From: an uncultured Flavobacteriaceae bacterium
GTDB taxonomy: Bacteria > Bacteroidota > Bacteroidia > Flavobacteriales > Flavobacteriaceae
Assembly: GCA_947489085.1 (NCBI GenBank)
Contig: CANLCJ010000038.1
Location: 1 to 36,962 of the forward strand
Reading direction: 5' to 3'
DNA length: 36,962 nucleotides
This document shows positions 14,892 through 24,218 of this stretch, in pieces (the first letter of the stretch is position 1; the number at the start of each line of letters is the position of its first letter). Both the position numbers and the translations under genes were made by a program. The notes below the pieces were generated by a model. It did not search any database. It worked only from the letters and a program-made list of their open reading frames with translations, and was not told where the DNA came from.

Positions 14892-16853
14892 ATGAACCAA
14901 AACTCTACGTTTCCAATAAAATCATCAGAACTCGATATGCTTAGAGATGAAGCTTCATCCTATTTAAAAAGTATACAGTGGACACAAGGTGCAAGAGCAA
15001 AAAGCTTAGATAAAAACGCCAAAGACGAGTCTATACTTATGTATCTGTCTCGAGCAAACAACGGCTCTAGTGCAGTAGACATTATATCGGTATCTAAAAC
15101 AATATTAGCCTTGAAAAAACGGCTATTGCCAGACTCTGTAGCCTTACCCATATACCTAAACCAAACGTTGTACGCTGTGCAAGAAGGCATAACCTTAGGC
15201 ATATGGATAAAAGATAGTTTTTACGATGCCTCTGGATTATCCAGCCTAAACGAAAACAAATCTGCATTGGATAGCAATGGTAAACGAGAGTTCGAAAGCA
15301 AAATGCACACCGCAACAGCATTCATGTTATTTGCATCAGCCTATAAAATATTACACGATATAAAACCACACGCTTCAGATGACTTAAGTGTAATGCAGCA
15401 AAAATTTGCTGGCATACCCGAGGTGTCTCTATTATCTCCATTAAAAGGTATTTCCTGTAGCTTATATTATTACGATAAATATTTAGGACACCCAGACATC
15501 GTAAAATCCGATAAAGATGTTATCGATTTTACAGTAGTATATTTTGAAGCCTTAATAGCCGAAATTCAACTGCGTAAAAGCAATTTAGAATATACCGAAA
15601 CTATAGAAGACCGCACCTACAAATTAGAACAATCGGAATTTGCAATATCTGGATGGAATAATGTGTTTGAAGGTACCGCAAAAAGTGTAGAATTTAATAA
15701 AGTGCAATTCGAGCAAATAGTAGGAAACAGAGATGCAAAGCACTTTGCCCGCAGGCTAACCGAACGCTTATTAAGTTACGATTTAACCGCTAAGAAAAAT
15801 CCATTTCAAGAATTAGGCGGCTTTATGCCTGTATTTATGGGGTATGGCATACCTGGAACAGGTAAAAGTATGCTTATAGCTGCGATAGCCACAAAACTTA
15901 AAGCACACTGTGATAATTTAGACATACCGTTTTTATTTCACCCCATGCCAGATACATTAATTTCTACATTTCAGGGTGGATCTGCAGAGAAAATGGTAGA
16001 ATGGATGAAGCCGATGCAAGACCCAACAAAACTAATTTTTGCCCCTATAGACGATGCCGAAAATAATTTACAAGAGCGAAGTTCTCAAGGTGTATCCGCA
16101 GGAGTTAAAGAAGTTATAGGTGTGTTTTTACGCTATACAGAAGGCGCTTATGCTGTAAACTATGGCAATAGTGCCATAGGGCTATTTACCAATTTGCCAG
16201 AAATGCTAGATAAAGCAGTAATTTCGAGAGTACAAGGACGTTTTAAAATTGATGGCGCAAGAACCACAAACGATTTCTTAGACCAAGACCACCTCTGGTG
16301 GCGTAAAATTGAAGACACGCTGCCTAATTTTATAAATATGCAAGACCCTGAAGCCTACACTTATTTACAAGAGCAAGGTTTAGCAGACAGTATGGGAGCT
16401 ATTTTGCAGCAAATAGAAAAGCCTACCGAAGCAAGAATACATGACATATACGATAAGGTAGAAGCAAAATTTAAAACGAATCAGCATTTATTTTACGCAA
16501 ATTTGTATAAGGAAGTGCAAAACGTATTTCCATTTTTTTCCTCTAGAGATGTAAGAAACATACAATCTGCAATAGCATTACGTTTAACCGATTTCGATTT
16601 GGATGCGCACTGGTTTGACACTCCAGAAGCCTACTTTAAAAAAGAGTACACTACAAAACTTAACATGTTACAAGAGTTGATGAAAAGTAACATGAAAGGC
16701 TTAAATTTTTCCGAAATTCGCAGGCAAGAAGTTGTGCGTTATTTAGATAATGTAGCAACCATTGCAGATACCGATTTTAAACGACAAGTAGATGCAAGAG
16801 TAAACCAATTTAATATAGAAAAAGAAGCCAGACAACAATTTGACAATGCCTAA
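14892..16853 (+). CDS. AAA+ family ATPase
   Basis: The 653-residue product has a large helical N-terminal region (1-300) of unknown kind, then one AAA+ module. Walker A is 'GYGIPGTGKSM' (317-327). Walker B is 'LIFAPIDDAEN' (381-391), with D387 and D388 followed by A389-E390 instead of a plain DE pair. The sensor 1 region is 'GLFTNLPEMLD' with N434. Candidate arginine fingers are R446 and R450 in 'ISRVQGRF'. A helical C-terminal part (about 480-653) follows. AAA+ proteins of this shape remodel protein complexes using ATP as rings. No protease or DNA-binding domain is seen. Its stop overlaps the start of the Nudix gene, which implies translational coupling. Neighbours suggest a membrane-linked machine. 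Confidence 0.9.
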   Translation: MNQNSTFPIKSSELDMLRDEASSYLKSIQWTQGARAKSLDKNAKDESILMYLSRANNGSSAVDIISVSKTILALKKRLLPDSVALPIYLNQTLYAVQEGITLGIWIKDSFYDASGLSSLNENKSALDSNGKREFESKMHTATAFMLFASAYKILHDIKPHASDDLSVMQQKFAGIPEVSLLSPLKGISCSLYYYDKYLGHPDIVKSDKDVIDFTVVYFEALIAEIQLRKSNLEYTETIEDRTYKLEQSEFAISGWNNVFEGTAKSVEFNKVQFEQIVGNRDAKHFARRLTERLLSYDLTAKKNPFQELGGFMPVFMGYGIPGTGKSMLIAAIATKLKAHCDNLDIPFLFHPMPDTLISTFQGGSAEKMVEWMKPMQDPTKLIFAPIDDAENNLQERSSQGVSAGVKEVIGVFLRYTEGAYAVNYGNSAIGLFTNLPEMLDKAVISRVQGRFKIDGARTTNDFLDQDHLWWRKIEDTLPNFINMQDPEAYTYLQEQGLADSMGAILQQIEKPTEARIHDIYDKVEAKFKTNQHLFYANLYKEVQNVFPFFSSRDVRNIQSAIALRLTDFDLDAHWFDTPEAYFKKEYTTKLNMLQELMKSNMKGLNFSEIRRQEVVRYLDNVATIADTDFKRQVDARVNQFNIEKEARQQFDNA

Positions 16854-17427
16854 AACAACAGTTAAAAATATAAACCATACCTTACTTTCAGATAACTATT
16901 ACATACTTCATAAAGTTACCTTCGATTATATGATGCGAAGCGGCAAATGGGTAACCCAAATGCGAGAAGTTTACAACAGGGGAGATGGTGCAGGAATACT
17001 ATTGTATAACACCACCAAAAAAACAGTAATTTTAACAAAGCAGTTTAGAATGCCTACCTACTTAAATAACAATGCAGATGGTATGCTTATAGAAATTGCA
17101 GCAGGAATGCTAGACAAAGACCAGCCAGAAGCCTGTATAATTAGAGAAACCGAAGAAGAGGTAGGCTACCGCTTAAAAGAAGTGAAAAAAGTATACGAAG
17201 CCTATTCGTCCCCAGGCGTACTCACAGAGAAAATGCATTTTTTTATAGGAGAGTATACCGATACCATGAAAGTAAACGAAGGTGGAGGGTTAGAGAGTGA
17301 GCATGAAGATATAGAGGTTTTAGAATTGCCTTTTAACAAAGCCATAGAAATGCTTAATAACGGAGAAATACTAGATACCAGAACCATTGTGCTGTTACAA
17401 TACGCTCAAATCCATAAATTGTTATAA
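16846..17427 (+). CDS. nudK: GDP-mannose pyrophosphatase NudK-like Nudix hydrolase
   Basis: The 193-residue product follows E. coli NudK along its whole length: 'LLSDNYYILHKVTFDY', 'REVYNRGDGAGILLYNTTKKT', 'LTKQFRMPTY' and 'EDIEVLELPFNKAIEMLNNG'. NudK hydrolyses GDP-mannose and related nucleotide sugars. The Nudix box (87-109) runs from G87 through 'RETEEEVG' (100-107), so the metal-binding RE-x-x-EE part is intact. The first conserved Glu of the box is Gln (Q93), which is unusual. I chose the ATG at 16846, which overlaps the ATPase stop by 8 bp. A TTG two codons earlier is possible but unneeded. A sugar-nucleotide hydrolase inside an AAA+ operon is unexpected. Confidence 0.9.
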   Translation: MPKTTVKNINHTLLSDNYYILHKVTFDYMMRSGKWVTQMREVYNRGDGAGILLYNTTKKTVILTKQFRMPTYLNNNADGMLIEIAAGMLDKDQPEACIIRETEEEVGYRLKEVKKVYEAYSSPGVLTEKMHFFIGEYTDTMKVNEGGGLESEHEDIEVLELPFNKAIEMLNNGEILDTRTIVLLQYAQIHKLL

Positions 17428-17503
17428 CAACCAAAACGCACACCTAAAGACTTGAAAATTACACAACCACTACTAAAACATTAAAAGCGGTTTACTATTA
17501 AAA

Positions 17504-18739
17504 ATGGAAAAACTAAAACAAGCAAATTTATATAGAAGCGAGCTCATTCCTATAAGCGGTAAACTGGTGGAGCGTTATAATAAATGCTTAGTTCAGCTAG
17601 GGTTTACGGTAACAAAATGCAGTGCATTTCACATAGATGGCATAGGTTGGAGTCCAGAGATTGCAGAAGAAAAGCAAGACACTAGCTATTTAAATAATGG
17701 AGAAGCCAATCCACACGGCATCATCATTTCACCACTACAAGAAGCAAAGCCCGTGTATGCTCCGTTTCATACCTTTGATAGGGCTATGATGACACTAGTA
17801 TTTAAAACTTACGGAGCTCAAATAAAAGACATTACAAGAGATTCAGCCATATGTATAGATTTTAACCAAGGTATAGATACATTTTACGAACCCTTAGACC
17901 TTTTAAAGTACGATGCTGTAACCATCCATTTTCACCTAATAGACAACCTAAATAAAATAAAGGACAAACAATTACAATTAGTAGACCTATTTAATCGAGA
18001 TACAAATTTTATAGATGAAACATTACACCAAAAACTATTAGCATCGGCAAAACAGTATGGCGATTTAAGAGAAAGAGATCTAAATTTACCAGACTTAAAA
18101 TACCAAACAGACTCTTTTTACACAAGAGCCTTTGGGGGCGTGTATGTGCTGCGCGATTTTATACAAACACTTGTTATTTTCGAGTCTAAAGATTGGCATA
18201 AAGAAGCCATAAAAGATACCAGCCACGATGTTTTAATTTATCACATTTTGCAGCCAGAACTTATGGATAAATTAAGAAGCCACATGATTGTAGACTACAA
18301 TTTAAAAGAAACCGTAGAAACAGAACGCTACAAACGCATCAAAAAATTTGAATTATTTCGGCATCTAAAAGAAACACAGCATCCTATTAATTCTATTTTA
18401 AGTAACGAGATACTCTTTAAAAGTTATTTAAACAAAGTAGATATTAACGCTCGAAAAAAAATTATGGGAGTAGAACGTTATTTAGAAAACATAAAAACCA
18501 GCAACCAATATAAAATAGCAGATGTTGTAGATGTAAATTTGTTTAATGCGCTCCATAAGCCCCATTCGTCTTTAGAGGTAAAGCATCAAGATTTAATATG
18601 GAAATTATTAATGCATATAGCACCCAAAGATGTTTTGTTTTGGTATTGGTACGATAAACGTACATTCTATAAACACTTTAAAACATGGGACGAATCCTTT
18701 AAAGATTGGGTTATACAAACCATAAAGAAGCATATATAA
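17504..18739 (+). CDS. Unknown conserved-looking protein of AAA+ operon (411 aa)
   Basis: The 411-residue soluble product has no signal peptide. Features are 'VERYNKCLVQLGFTVTKCSAFHIDGIGWSP' region near the N-terminus (split here only for description), 'ANPHGIIISPLQEAKPVYAP', and a Trp/Tyr-rich end 'VLFWYWYDKRTFYKHF'. 'PHGIIISP' and 'YAPFHTFDRAMM' look conserved-type, with His and Asp residues (H81, H104, D107) that could form a site, but I identify no enzyme family. I have a weak recollection that Bacteroidota proteins of this kind are grouped as DUF6638; unconfirmed. It starts 76 bp after nudK and precedes two membrane-protein genes, within the same probable transcription unit. Confidence 0.82.
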   Translation: MEKLKQANLYRSELIPISGKLVERYNKCLVQLGFTVTKCSAFHIDGIGWSPEIAEEKQDTSYLNNGEANPHGIIISPLQEAKPVYAPFHTFDRAMMTLVFKTYGAQIKDITRDSAICIDFNQGIDTFYEPLDLLKYDAVTIHFHLIDNLNKIKDKQLQLVDLFNRDTNFIDETLHQKLLASAKQYGDLRERDLNLPDLKYQTDSFYTRAFGGVYVLRDFIQTLVIFESKDWHKEAIKDTSHDVLIYHILQPELMDKLRSHMIVDYNLKETVETERYKRIKKFELFRHLKETQHPINSILSNEILFKSYLNKVDINARKKIMGVERYLENIKTSNQYKIADVVDVNLFNALHKPHSSLEVKHQDLIWKLLMHIAPKDVLFWYWYDKRTFYKHFKTWDESFKDWVIQTIKKHI

Positions 18740-18792
18740 CACAAATTTAGAAGTCCAATTTCTATAACTACAAACCTTGTAAAAATATTATC

Positions 18793-19320
18793 ATGACGTT
18801 AGAACTTATCACTTTTATAGCCGCAATACTATTTGGCGCATTATTATACTGGAGAGAATCTCAACGCAATACGCTCTATCGTATTTTTAATAAGATAATA
18901 TACTCTAAGGCATTACAAATAAAGGCAACAGAAACAAAAGGGTTTCTGTATCAGCAAAAATTTATTGTACGTTTTATGAGCCTGGGCACTTTAATACTTT
19001 TGGGCATAGTAATAACACGTTTTTTAGTACCCATAAGTATCGCAACACTATCGTTGTTTATGTCGATGTTAGTAGGCATGTTGGCAGGTACCTATTTGGC
19101 AGGATTTATATTTAAGTCTGGTAAAATTATCGAAGCCAAAAGTGAAGCACTCGAAGATTTAGTTCAAGACTCTCTAGAACAAGGAAAAGAATTTTTAACA
19201 GAGCTGAAACCCAAAAAAGAAAAGCTTGTCCAAAAGGAGGATGTTTTAGAAAAAGAAACGCCAACTGCTGCTCCAGAAAAAAGTGCGCGAGAACGTTTAA
19301 AAGACAAAGGCTTGTTATAG
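18793..19320 (+). CDS. Membrane protein with cytosolic coiled tail (175 aa)
   Basis: The 175-residue product has one N-terminal helix (about 4-20) and a pair of close hydrophobic helices (about 60-82 and 85-108, 'SLFMSMLVGMLAGTYLAGFI'). A charged helical tail (112-165) follows, ending 'SARERLKDKGLL'. The short basic loop 'WRESQRNTLYRIFNK' after helix 1 suggests it faces the cytosol. I recognise no family. It probably anchors soluble products of the same operon to the inner membrane. The gene lies 53 bp after its neighbour and 48 bp before the next. Confidence 0.82.
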   Translation: MTLELITFIAAILFGALLYWRESQRNTLYRIFNKIIYSKALQIKATETKGFLYQQKFIVRFMSLGTLILLGIVITRFLVPISIATLSLFMSMLVGMLAGTYLAGFIFKSGKIIEAKSEALEDLVQDSLEQGKEFLTELKPKKEKLVQKEDVLEKETPTAAPEKSARERLKDKGLL

Positions 19321-19368
19321 AAGTAGCAAACACTAACTAACTCCTACAAAAGATTAAAAAAACACATC

Positions 19369-21069
19369 ATGATAAAAAATTATTGGAATAAAGGCACAAA
19401 GCAAAAAATACTATTACTGCTGCTATTACTCATAGTATTTATAGTTTTATTTGTGCTTAGAGACGATTACCAACCCGTATTACTATTTCTTAGAAAGTTT
19501 ATTTTTATAATAGTACTTTCATTAGCCGTTCTGTTTTTTGGACTGCGTAAGTTTAGAAAATCAGCAAGCACTTTAGGCCGATTAGCTATGTTGGGCGTTT
19601 TAGTCCTATTTTTTGGGGCACTCTATACAATAGGTTGGCATTTTAAAATGTACGATTACATGCGTACTTATAACGTATTTAACCATTTAAATAAAGTTGA
19701 AATTAATGCGTTACCACTAACACGAAACGAACGTATACAACCCCTACGCAACATATTTTCTATGGCGAATGAAAGTGTTGGAGAAACCAAAGACGTCTCT
19801 TTACCACACTTAGTACGTATAGGCGAACAGAACAAATGGACCATGGCCATACAACCAACAGAAAAATACGTATGGCAAGGCCTTACAGATAATACAGAAG
19901 AGGTATTTGCAGTTTCCAGTACAACACCTTTTCCGCGTTTTTCTAACGACAACAGAATACCAGTAACGTTTTCAATAGGAGAATCTTTAAAATTTAGCAG
20001 AAACACATACAATGCCGTAGTACAACGGTTTAACCTATTTCAATTATTTACTTTAGAACCAAGCGATACGTATTATATGCAAAACGATGCAGGTGCCTGG
20101 GTACAAGTGGTAAGCTTAATAAAATGGAAAGGATTTCTGTTTCCCTATCCAAGCTTTGGAGGCGTTATGGTTATAGAAAATGGCGAACATAATTTTAAAG
20201 ATTATATGGAACGCATTTTAATAGGCAAAGGCACTTACATAAGCCCAGAAGAAATGGGCAATTACAATTATTTAACACGACAAAACACCTTAGCAGAATC
20301 CGTATCTAAACTACAAGCCGAATCTCTAAAATTTTTAGGAGGCTTTAGCGACCCATTACCTTGGAACATGAAAACAGCAGTTAAAATTCCAGAAATGCCA
20401 AAAGACCAAAACCAACAGCCTTATGTAACAGATTTTGATTTTTCGGATACAGACACCAATGCTTTTAGTGGTCTATACCATTGGTTTGGCTTAGAACCAG
20501 TAGGGAAGGAGCGTACCAGTTTAAGTTTTAGTGTGTTTGTACCAGCAGATGGCACCGATAAACTCTATTATTACAATCATGCCGCAAAAAAGCAAGGTTA
20601 TGCAGGCGTATCTGCCATGCCGTTAAAAGTAAAAGAATCTCGTAAAGAGTACGATTGGAATGCCAATACACCAGTAGAGTTTAGGCCTTACATTAAAAAC
20701 ATAGCAGGTAGAAAACGTATGTTTTTTATGGGGACAGTATCCTCTATAAGTTCTCAAAATGCACAACAGTTCGATGGCTCTGCTACCCCAGACTTGGTAT
20801 TGGTAGATAGCGAGTACAGAGACGTGGTATGGATAGATGTAAAACACCCAAGCCAATGGAACAAAAATGTATACGAACAATTACACGAAGCCTGGCGTGC
20901 AAGTGAAGGTATAGGCTATTATTTTACCGATACGCTAAAGCCAGTTAAAGATTTACCATACACCACATTCGTAGATTCTTCTAAAGTAATTGCACCAAAA
21001 GTAGAAAATAAGAAAGCAGAAGAGATAGAAGCTTTACAGCGCAAAATCGATTCTTTAAAAGGCTTATAA
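19369..21069 (+). CDS. Large membrane-anchored protein of AAA+ operon (566 aa)
   Basis: The 566-residue product has three N-terminal transmembrane helices (about 13-30, 36-59 and 69-90) followed by a soluble region of about 470 residues. That region has no cysteine pairs and no catalytic motif I can name. It ends in a short coiled coil ('KAEEIEALQRKIDSLKGL'). Notable segments are 'WKGFLFPYPSFGGVMVIENG', 'DYMERILIGKGTYISPEEMG' and 'GLYHWFGLEPVGKERTSLSF'. The positive-inside rule places the segment between helices 2 and 3 in the cytosol, which puts the large domain in the periplasm; this is uncertain. It is the last gene of the run; no clear terminator follows. Confidence 0.82.
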   Translation: MIKNYWNKGTKQKILLLLLLLIVFIVLFVLRDDYQPVLLFLRKFIFIIVLSLAVLFFGLRKFRKSASTLGRLAMLGVLVLFFGALYTIGWHFKMYDYMRTYNVFNHLNKVEINALPLTRNERIQPLRNIFSMANESVGETKDVSLPHLVRIGEQNKWTMAIQPTEKYVWQGLTDNTEEVFAVSSTTPFPRFSNDNRIPVTFSIGESLKFSRNTYNAVVQRFNLFQLFTLEPSDTYYMQNDAGAWVQVVSLIKWKGFLFPYPSFGGVMVIENGEHNFKDYMERILIGKGTYISPEEMGNYNYLTRQNTLAESVSKLQAESLKFLGGFSDPLPWNMKTAVKIPEMPKDQNQQPYVTDFDFSDTDTNAFSGLYHWFGLEPVGKERTSLSFSVFVPADGTDKLYYYNHAAKKQGYAGVSAMPLKVKESRKEYDWNANTPVEFRPYIKNIAGRKRMFFMGTVSSISSQNAQQFDGSATPDLVLVDSEYRDVVWIDVKHPSQWNKNVYEQLHEAWRASEGIGYYFTDTLKPVKDLPYTTFVDSSKVIAPKVENKKAEEIEALQRKIDSLKGL

Positions 21070-21106
21070 ATTAGGCGCGACATACTTAATTGTAATAACA
21101 ACTACC

Positions 21107-21152
21107 TTATACTGTAAATAGAGTATAAAATGAGGTGTATTGCGTATTTTTG
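21107..21152 (+). promoter_or_regulatory. Promoter with small inverted repeat before ABC exporter
   Basis: TATTTTTG at 21145-21152 fits the TAnnTTTG -7 element and lies 21 bp before the ABC start. A 7-bp inverted repeat (TTATACT 21107-21113, AGTATAA 21122-21128, 8-nt loop) sits where the -33 part would be, and no TTG is visible. It could be an operator or a weak terminator for the preceding operon. Confidence 0.45.
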
Positions 21153-21173
21153 CAGTTCATTTTACCTTAAGAT

Positions 21174-22940
21174 ATGCAACATTTAGCCAGCCCTAAGTCC
21201 TCAAAAAAAGCATCCAGAGTTACAATAGGCCATGCCTTTAAAACCATAATCTGGCCAAGACGAAATTTGGTGTTTATAGGCTTAGTTTTAATAATGGTAA
21301 GGAGTTTGGCTGGCTTAGTACTACCTTGGCAAAGTAAACTACTGCTAGATAATGTGGTACCAAATAAAGACACCAATGGCCTATACCAATTAATAGCCGT
21401 AGTTATAGCAGCTATAACACTACAAGCAGCAACCTCGTTCTTATTAACGCGTATACTTAGCGTACAAGCCCAATACTTAATTAGAGAGCTGCGCGTGCAA
21501 GTACAAAAAAAAGTGTTGGCTTTGCCCTTATCTTTTTTCGACAATACAAAATCTGGAGCACTAGTCTCGCGAATTATGAGTGATGTAGAAGGCGTAAGAA
21601 ACCTAATAGGTACAGGATTAGTACAACTTGTTGGAGGCTCGTTTACCGCAATCGTGTCTATGGTTATATTGATAAAAATAAACCCTTGGATGACGCTCTT
21701 TGTGTTTTTGCCAATTTCTATTTTTGCGTACATAGCATTAAAAGCATTCAAATTCATTAGACCCATATTTCGAAAACGGGCTAAAATAAATGCTGAGGTT
21801 AAAGGTAGATTAACAGAAACTCTAGCAGGGGTTCGTGTTATTAAGGCTTTTAATGCTGAAGTTCAAGAACGAAAGGTATTTGAAGATGGGGCAGATCGTA
21901 TTTACGACAATGTAAAGAAAAGTTTAACAGCTACCGCTCTTATAACAAGTTCTTCAACATTTTTAATAGGTATTGCAACTACTGGAATTATGGGTATAGG
22001 AGGCTATTACATGATGAAAGGACAGATGACAACAGGAGATTTTCTCTTTTTTACTTTAGTACTAGGATTTATGATAGCGCCTATTGTACAAATGAGCAAT
22101 ATAGGCAGCCAATTAACCGAAGCTTTGGCAGGTTTAGATAAAACCGAGGAGCTTATGAATATGGCTACCGAAGGAGATGATGCCAATAGAACTGTAGTTT
22201 TAGAAACCGTTAAGGGCGATATAGAATTTAAAGACGTTACTTTTGCTTATGAAAGTGGAAAGAACGTATTACATAGTTTAAACTTTAAAGCACCCGCAGG
22301 AACAGTAACAGCTTTAGTAGGAAGTTCTGGCTCAGGAAAATCTACAATAGCAGGACTTTCAGCCACGTTTTTAACAGCGCAATCTGGTACAGTAATAGTA
22401 GATAACCAAGACCTTTCTAAAATTAAATTAGAAAGTTATAGAAAACACTTGGGTGTTGTATTACAAGACGAATTTCTTTTTGAAGGCAGCATACGAGAAA
22501 ACATTAAATTCTCTAAGCCAGATGCTACAGACGAGGCACTACAAAAGGCTGTAAAAGCAGCCTATGTAAATGAGTTTACAGACAGGTTCGAAAATGGCTT
22601 AGATACACTTATTGGAGAGCGGGGCGTAAAACTCTCAGGAGGCCAGCGGCAACGTATAGCGATTGCAAGAGCCATTTTAGCAAACCCGAGAGTAGTTATA
22701 TTAGACGAAGCAACATCGAATTTAGATACCGAAAGTGAAGCGCTTATTCAAAAAAGTTTAGACGAATTGGTGGCCAATAGAACAACCTTAGTTATTGCGC
22801 ATAGGTTAAGCACCATACGCAAAGCAGATCAAATTCTAGTTATTGAAGGTGGCCATATTGTAGAGCGAGGCACTCACGAAGATTTGATTGCTCTTAAAGG
22901 GCGTTACTTCGATTTGTATACCTACCAAGCCAAAATTTAA
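21174..22940 (+). CDS. ABC exporter, fused permease and ATPase (MsbA-like type)
   Basis: The 588-residue half-transporter has a six-helix permease domain (about 25-325) and a C-terminal ATPase. The coupling segment 'LPLSFFDNTKSGALVSRIMS' is typical of type IV exporters. ATPase motifs are Walker A 'GSSGSGKST' (383-391), Q-loop 'VVLQDEFLFEGSIRENI', signature 'LSGGQRQRIAIARA' (487-500), Walker B 'VVILDEATSNLD', and the switch His in 'VIAHRLSTIRKAD'. Such proteins act as homodimers exporting lipids, peptides or drugs; the substrate is not predictable here. It has its own -7 element. Its stop lies 1 nt from the stop of the convergent MFS gene, with no terminator between them. Confidence 0.93.
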   Translation: MQHLASPKSSKKASRVTIGHAFKTIIWPRRNLVFIGLVLIMVRSLAGLVLPWQSKLLLDNVVPNKDTNGLYQLIAVVIAAITLQAATSFLLTRILSVQAQYLIRELRVQVQKKVLALPLSFFDNTKSGALVSRIMSDVEGVRNLIGTGLVQLVGGSFTAIVSMVILIKINPWMTLFVFLPISIFAYIALKAFKFIRPIFRKRAKINAEVKGRLTETLAGVRVIKAFNAEVQERKVFEDGADRIYDNVKKSLTATALITSSSTFLIGIATTGIMGIGGYYMMKGQMTTGDFLFFTLVLGFMIAPIVQMSNIGSQLTEALAGLDKTEELMNMATEGDDANRTVVLETVKGDIEFKDVTFAYESGKNVLHSLNFKAPAGTVTALVGSSGSGKSTIAGLSATFLTAQSGTVIVDNQDLSKIKLESYRKHLGVVLQDEFLFEGSIRENIKFSKPDATDEALQKAVKAAYVNEFTDRFENGLDTLIGERGVKLSGGQRQRIAIARAILANPRVVILDEATSNLDTESEALIQKSLDELVANRTTLVIAHRLSTIRKADQILVIEGGHIVERGTHEDLIALKGRYFDLYTYQAKI

Positions 22941-22941
22941 A

Positions 22942-24144
22942 CTATGTAACACGTTTGCTGTAAGCATTAATATAAAGAAATACCACAAGGGATAATACGC
23001 CAAATAGCGAAAACCCAAGAAATAGAGGTAACACAGATGTTTTAACAAAATTGCCAATGTAATTCGCAATAGGCACTGCCATAACAGTAGAAATAAATCC
23101 ATTTATAGCCGCACCCATACCAGCCATATGCCCTAATGGTTGCATAGCAATGGCCCTAAGGTTGCCAAAAAGCAAACCAACAGCAAAAAATTGTAGCGCT
23201 AAAAAGCCTATAAGCACACATATGCTTGGGTTTTTTCCAGACCAAAACAATACCACGTATAGTAAAGAAATAAAGGCATAAGCAGAGATGCCATAAAATG
23301 CAATACGTTTCATGCCAATACGTTCTACCAATCTGCTATTCATGTAAGTAGACAAACCAATAGCAATAGCCAGACTTGCAAAAATATAAGGGAACAATTC
23401 ACCAAGGCGGTATTGTTCTTGGAATATTTGTTGTGCGGTACTTAAGTAAACCATAAACGATCCTGTAATAAAACCAGAAATTAACGTAAAAGCTACAGCA
23501 TCTCTATATTTAAAAAAGGCTTTAATACCATTTAAAAATAAACCCGCAGAAAAAGGGATACGGTATTTCGTCGCTAAAGTTTCGGGTTGGCGTTTCCAAA
23601 ACCAAATTAAAACCAAAATACCAAAAAGAAGATTAAAGCTAAAAATAGCTTTCCAATGGAACAGTTTTAAAATTATCTGTCCTAAACTTGGAGCAATTAC
23701 AGGAACAAGAATAAAAAACATAACGACTATGGATACTATCTTGGCCATATAATCGCCCTCGTACGTGTCCCTAATCATGGAAATAGCTAAACTACGCGGT
23801 GCAGAAAGCCCAACACCTTGAAGAATCCTACCAATAACCATTACCTCGAAGCGTTGAGTTGTAACACAAATTATACTAGCTACAGCAAAAATACCAATAC
23901 CTAGATACACTATGGGTTTTCTACCAAAGCTATCAGACAAAGGGCCAAGAATAAGCTGTCCAAAACCAATACCCAAAAAAATCATGGTAACTAGTAGTTG
24001 GTTGTCACTGGTGTTGTTAACCCTTAAATAATCTCCAATTTCTGGAAGTGCAGGTAGTAAAGCATCTATAGATAAGGCTACAATAGACATTAAAGAGGCC
24101 ATTAAAGCTATAAATTCAAATTTAAAGCTGTTTTTTTGTTTCAT
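22942..24144 (-). CDS. MFS multidrug efflux transporter, Bcr/CflA family
   Basis: This 400-residue major facilitator protein has about 12 membrane helices. The first is 'FIALMASLMSIVALSIDALL' with the Asp of helix 1 typical of drug:proton antiporters. Motif A is at 67-78 ('GPLSDSFGRKPI'). 'GRILQGVGLSAPRSLAISMI' matches the Bcr/CflA group. Members export bicyclomycin, chloramphenicol-type drugs or cysteine; the substrate is not known here. It ends in a short basic tail ('YSKRVT'). The Nudix gene lies upstream on the same strand, 74 bp away, so co-transcription is possible but not compelling. Confidence 0.93.
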   Translation of the reverse strand: MKQKNSFKFEFIALMASLMSIVALSIDALLPALPEIGDYLRVNNTSDNQLLVTMIFLGIGFGQLILGPLSDSFGRKPIVYLGIGIFAVASIICVTTQRFEVMVIGRILQGVGLSAPRSLAISMIRDTYEGDYMAKIVSIVVMFFILVPVIAPSLGQIILKLFHWKAIFSFNLLFGILVLIWFWKRQPETLATKYRIPFSAGLFLNGIKAFFKYRDAVAFTLISGFITGSFMVYLSTAQQIFQEQYRLGELFPYIFASLAIAIGLSTYMNSRLVERIGMKRIAFYGISAYAFISLLYVVLFWSGKNPSICVLIGFLALQFFAVGLLFGNLRAIAMQPLGHMAGMGAAINGFISTVMAVPIANYIGNFVKTSVLPLFLGFSLFGVLSLVVFLYINAYSKRVT

Positions 24145-24218
24145 AATGTCTCACAATTTATATGTTTTGGTATTAAAAACACTTTGCTTTTTTAGCTAAG
24201 CTACTACTATCTAATAGT

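Noticed and set aside
19668-20012. Minus-strand ORF of 114 codons within the 566-aa membrane protein gene
   Set aside because: It lies wholly inside a well-supported gene and shows no domain pattern; a shadow frame. The same applies to the other antisense ORFs within coding genes.
12146-21069. Interpretation of the AAA+ operon as a type VI secretion, phage-tail contractile or classical restriction system
   Set aside because: No sheath, tube, baseplate, nuclease or methyltransferase signature is seen in any of the seven proteins.
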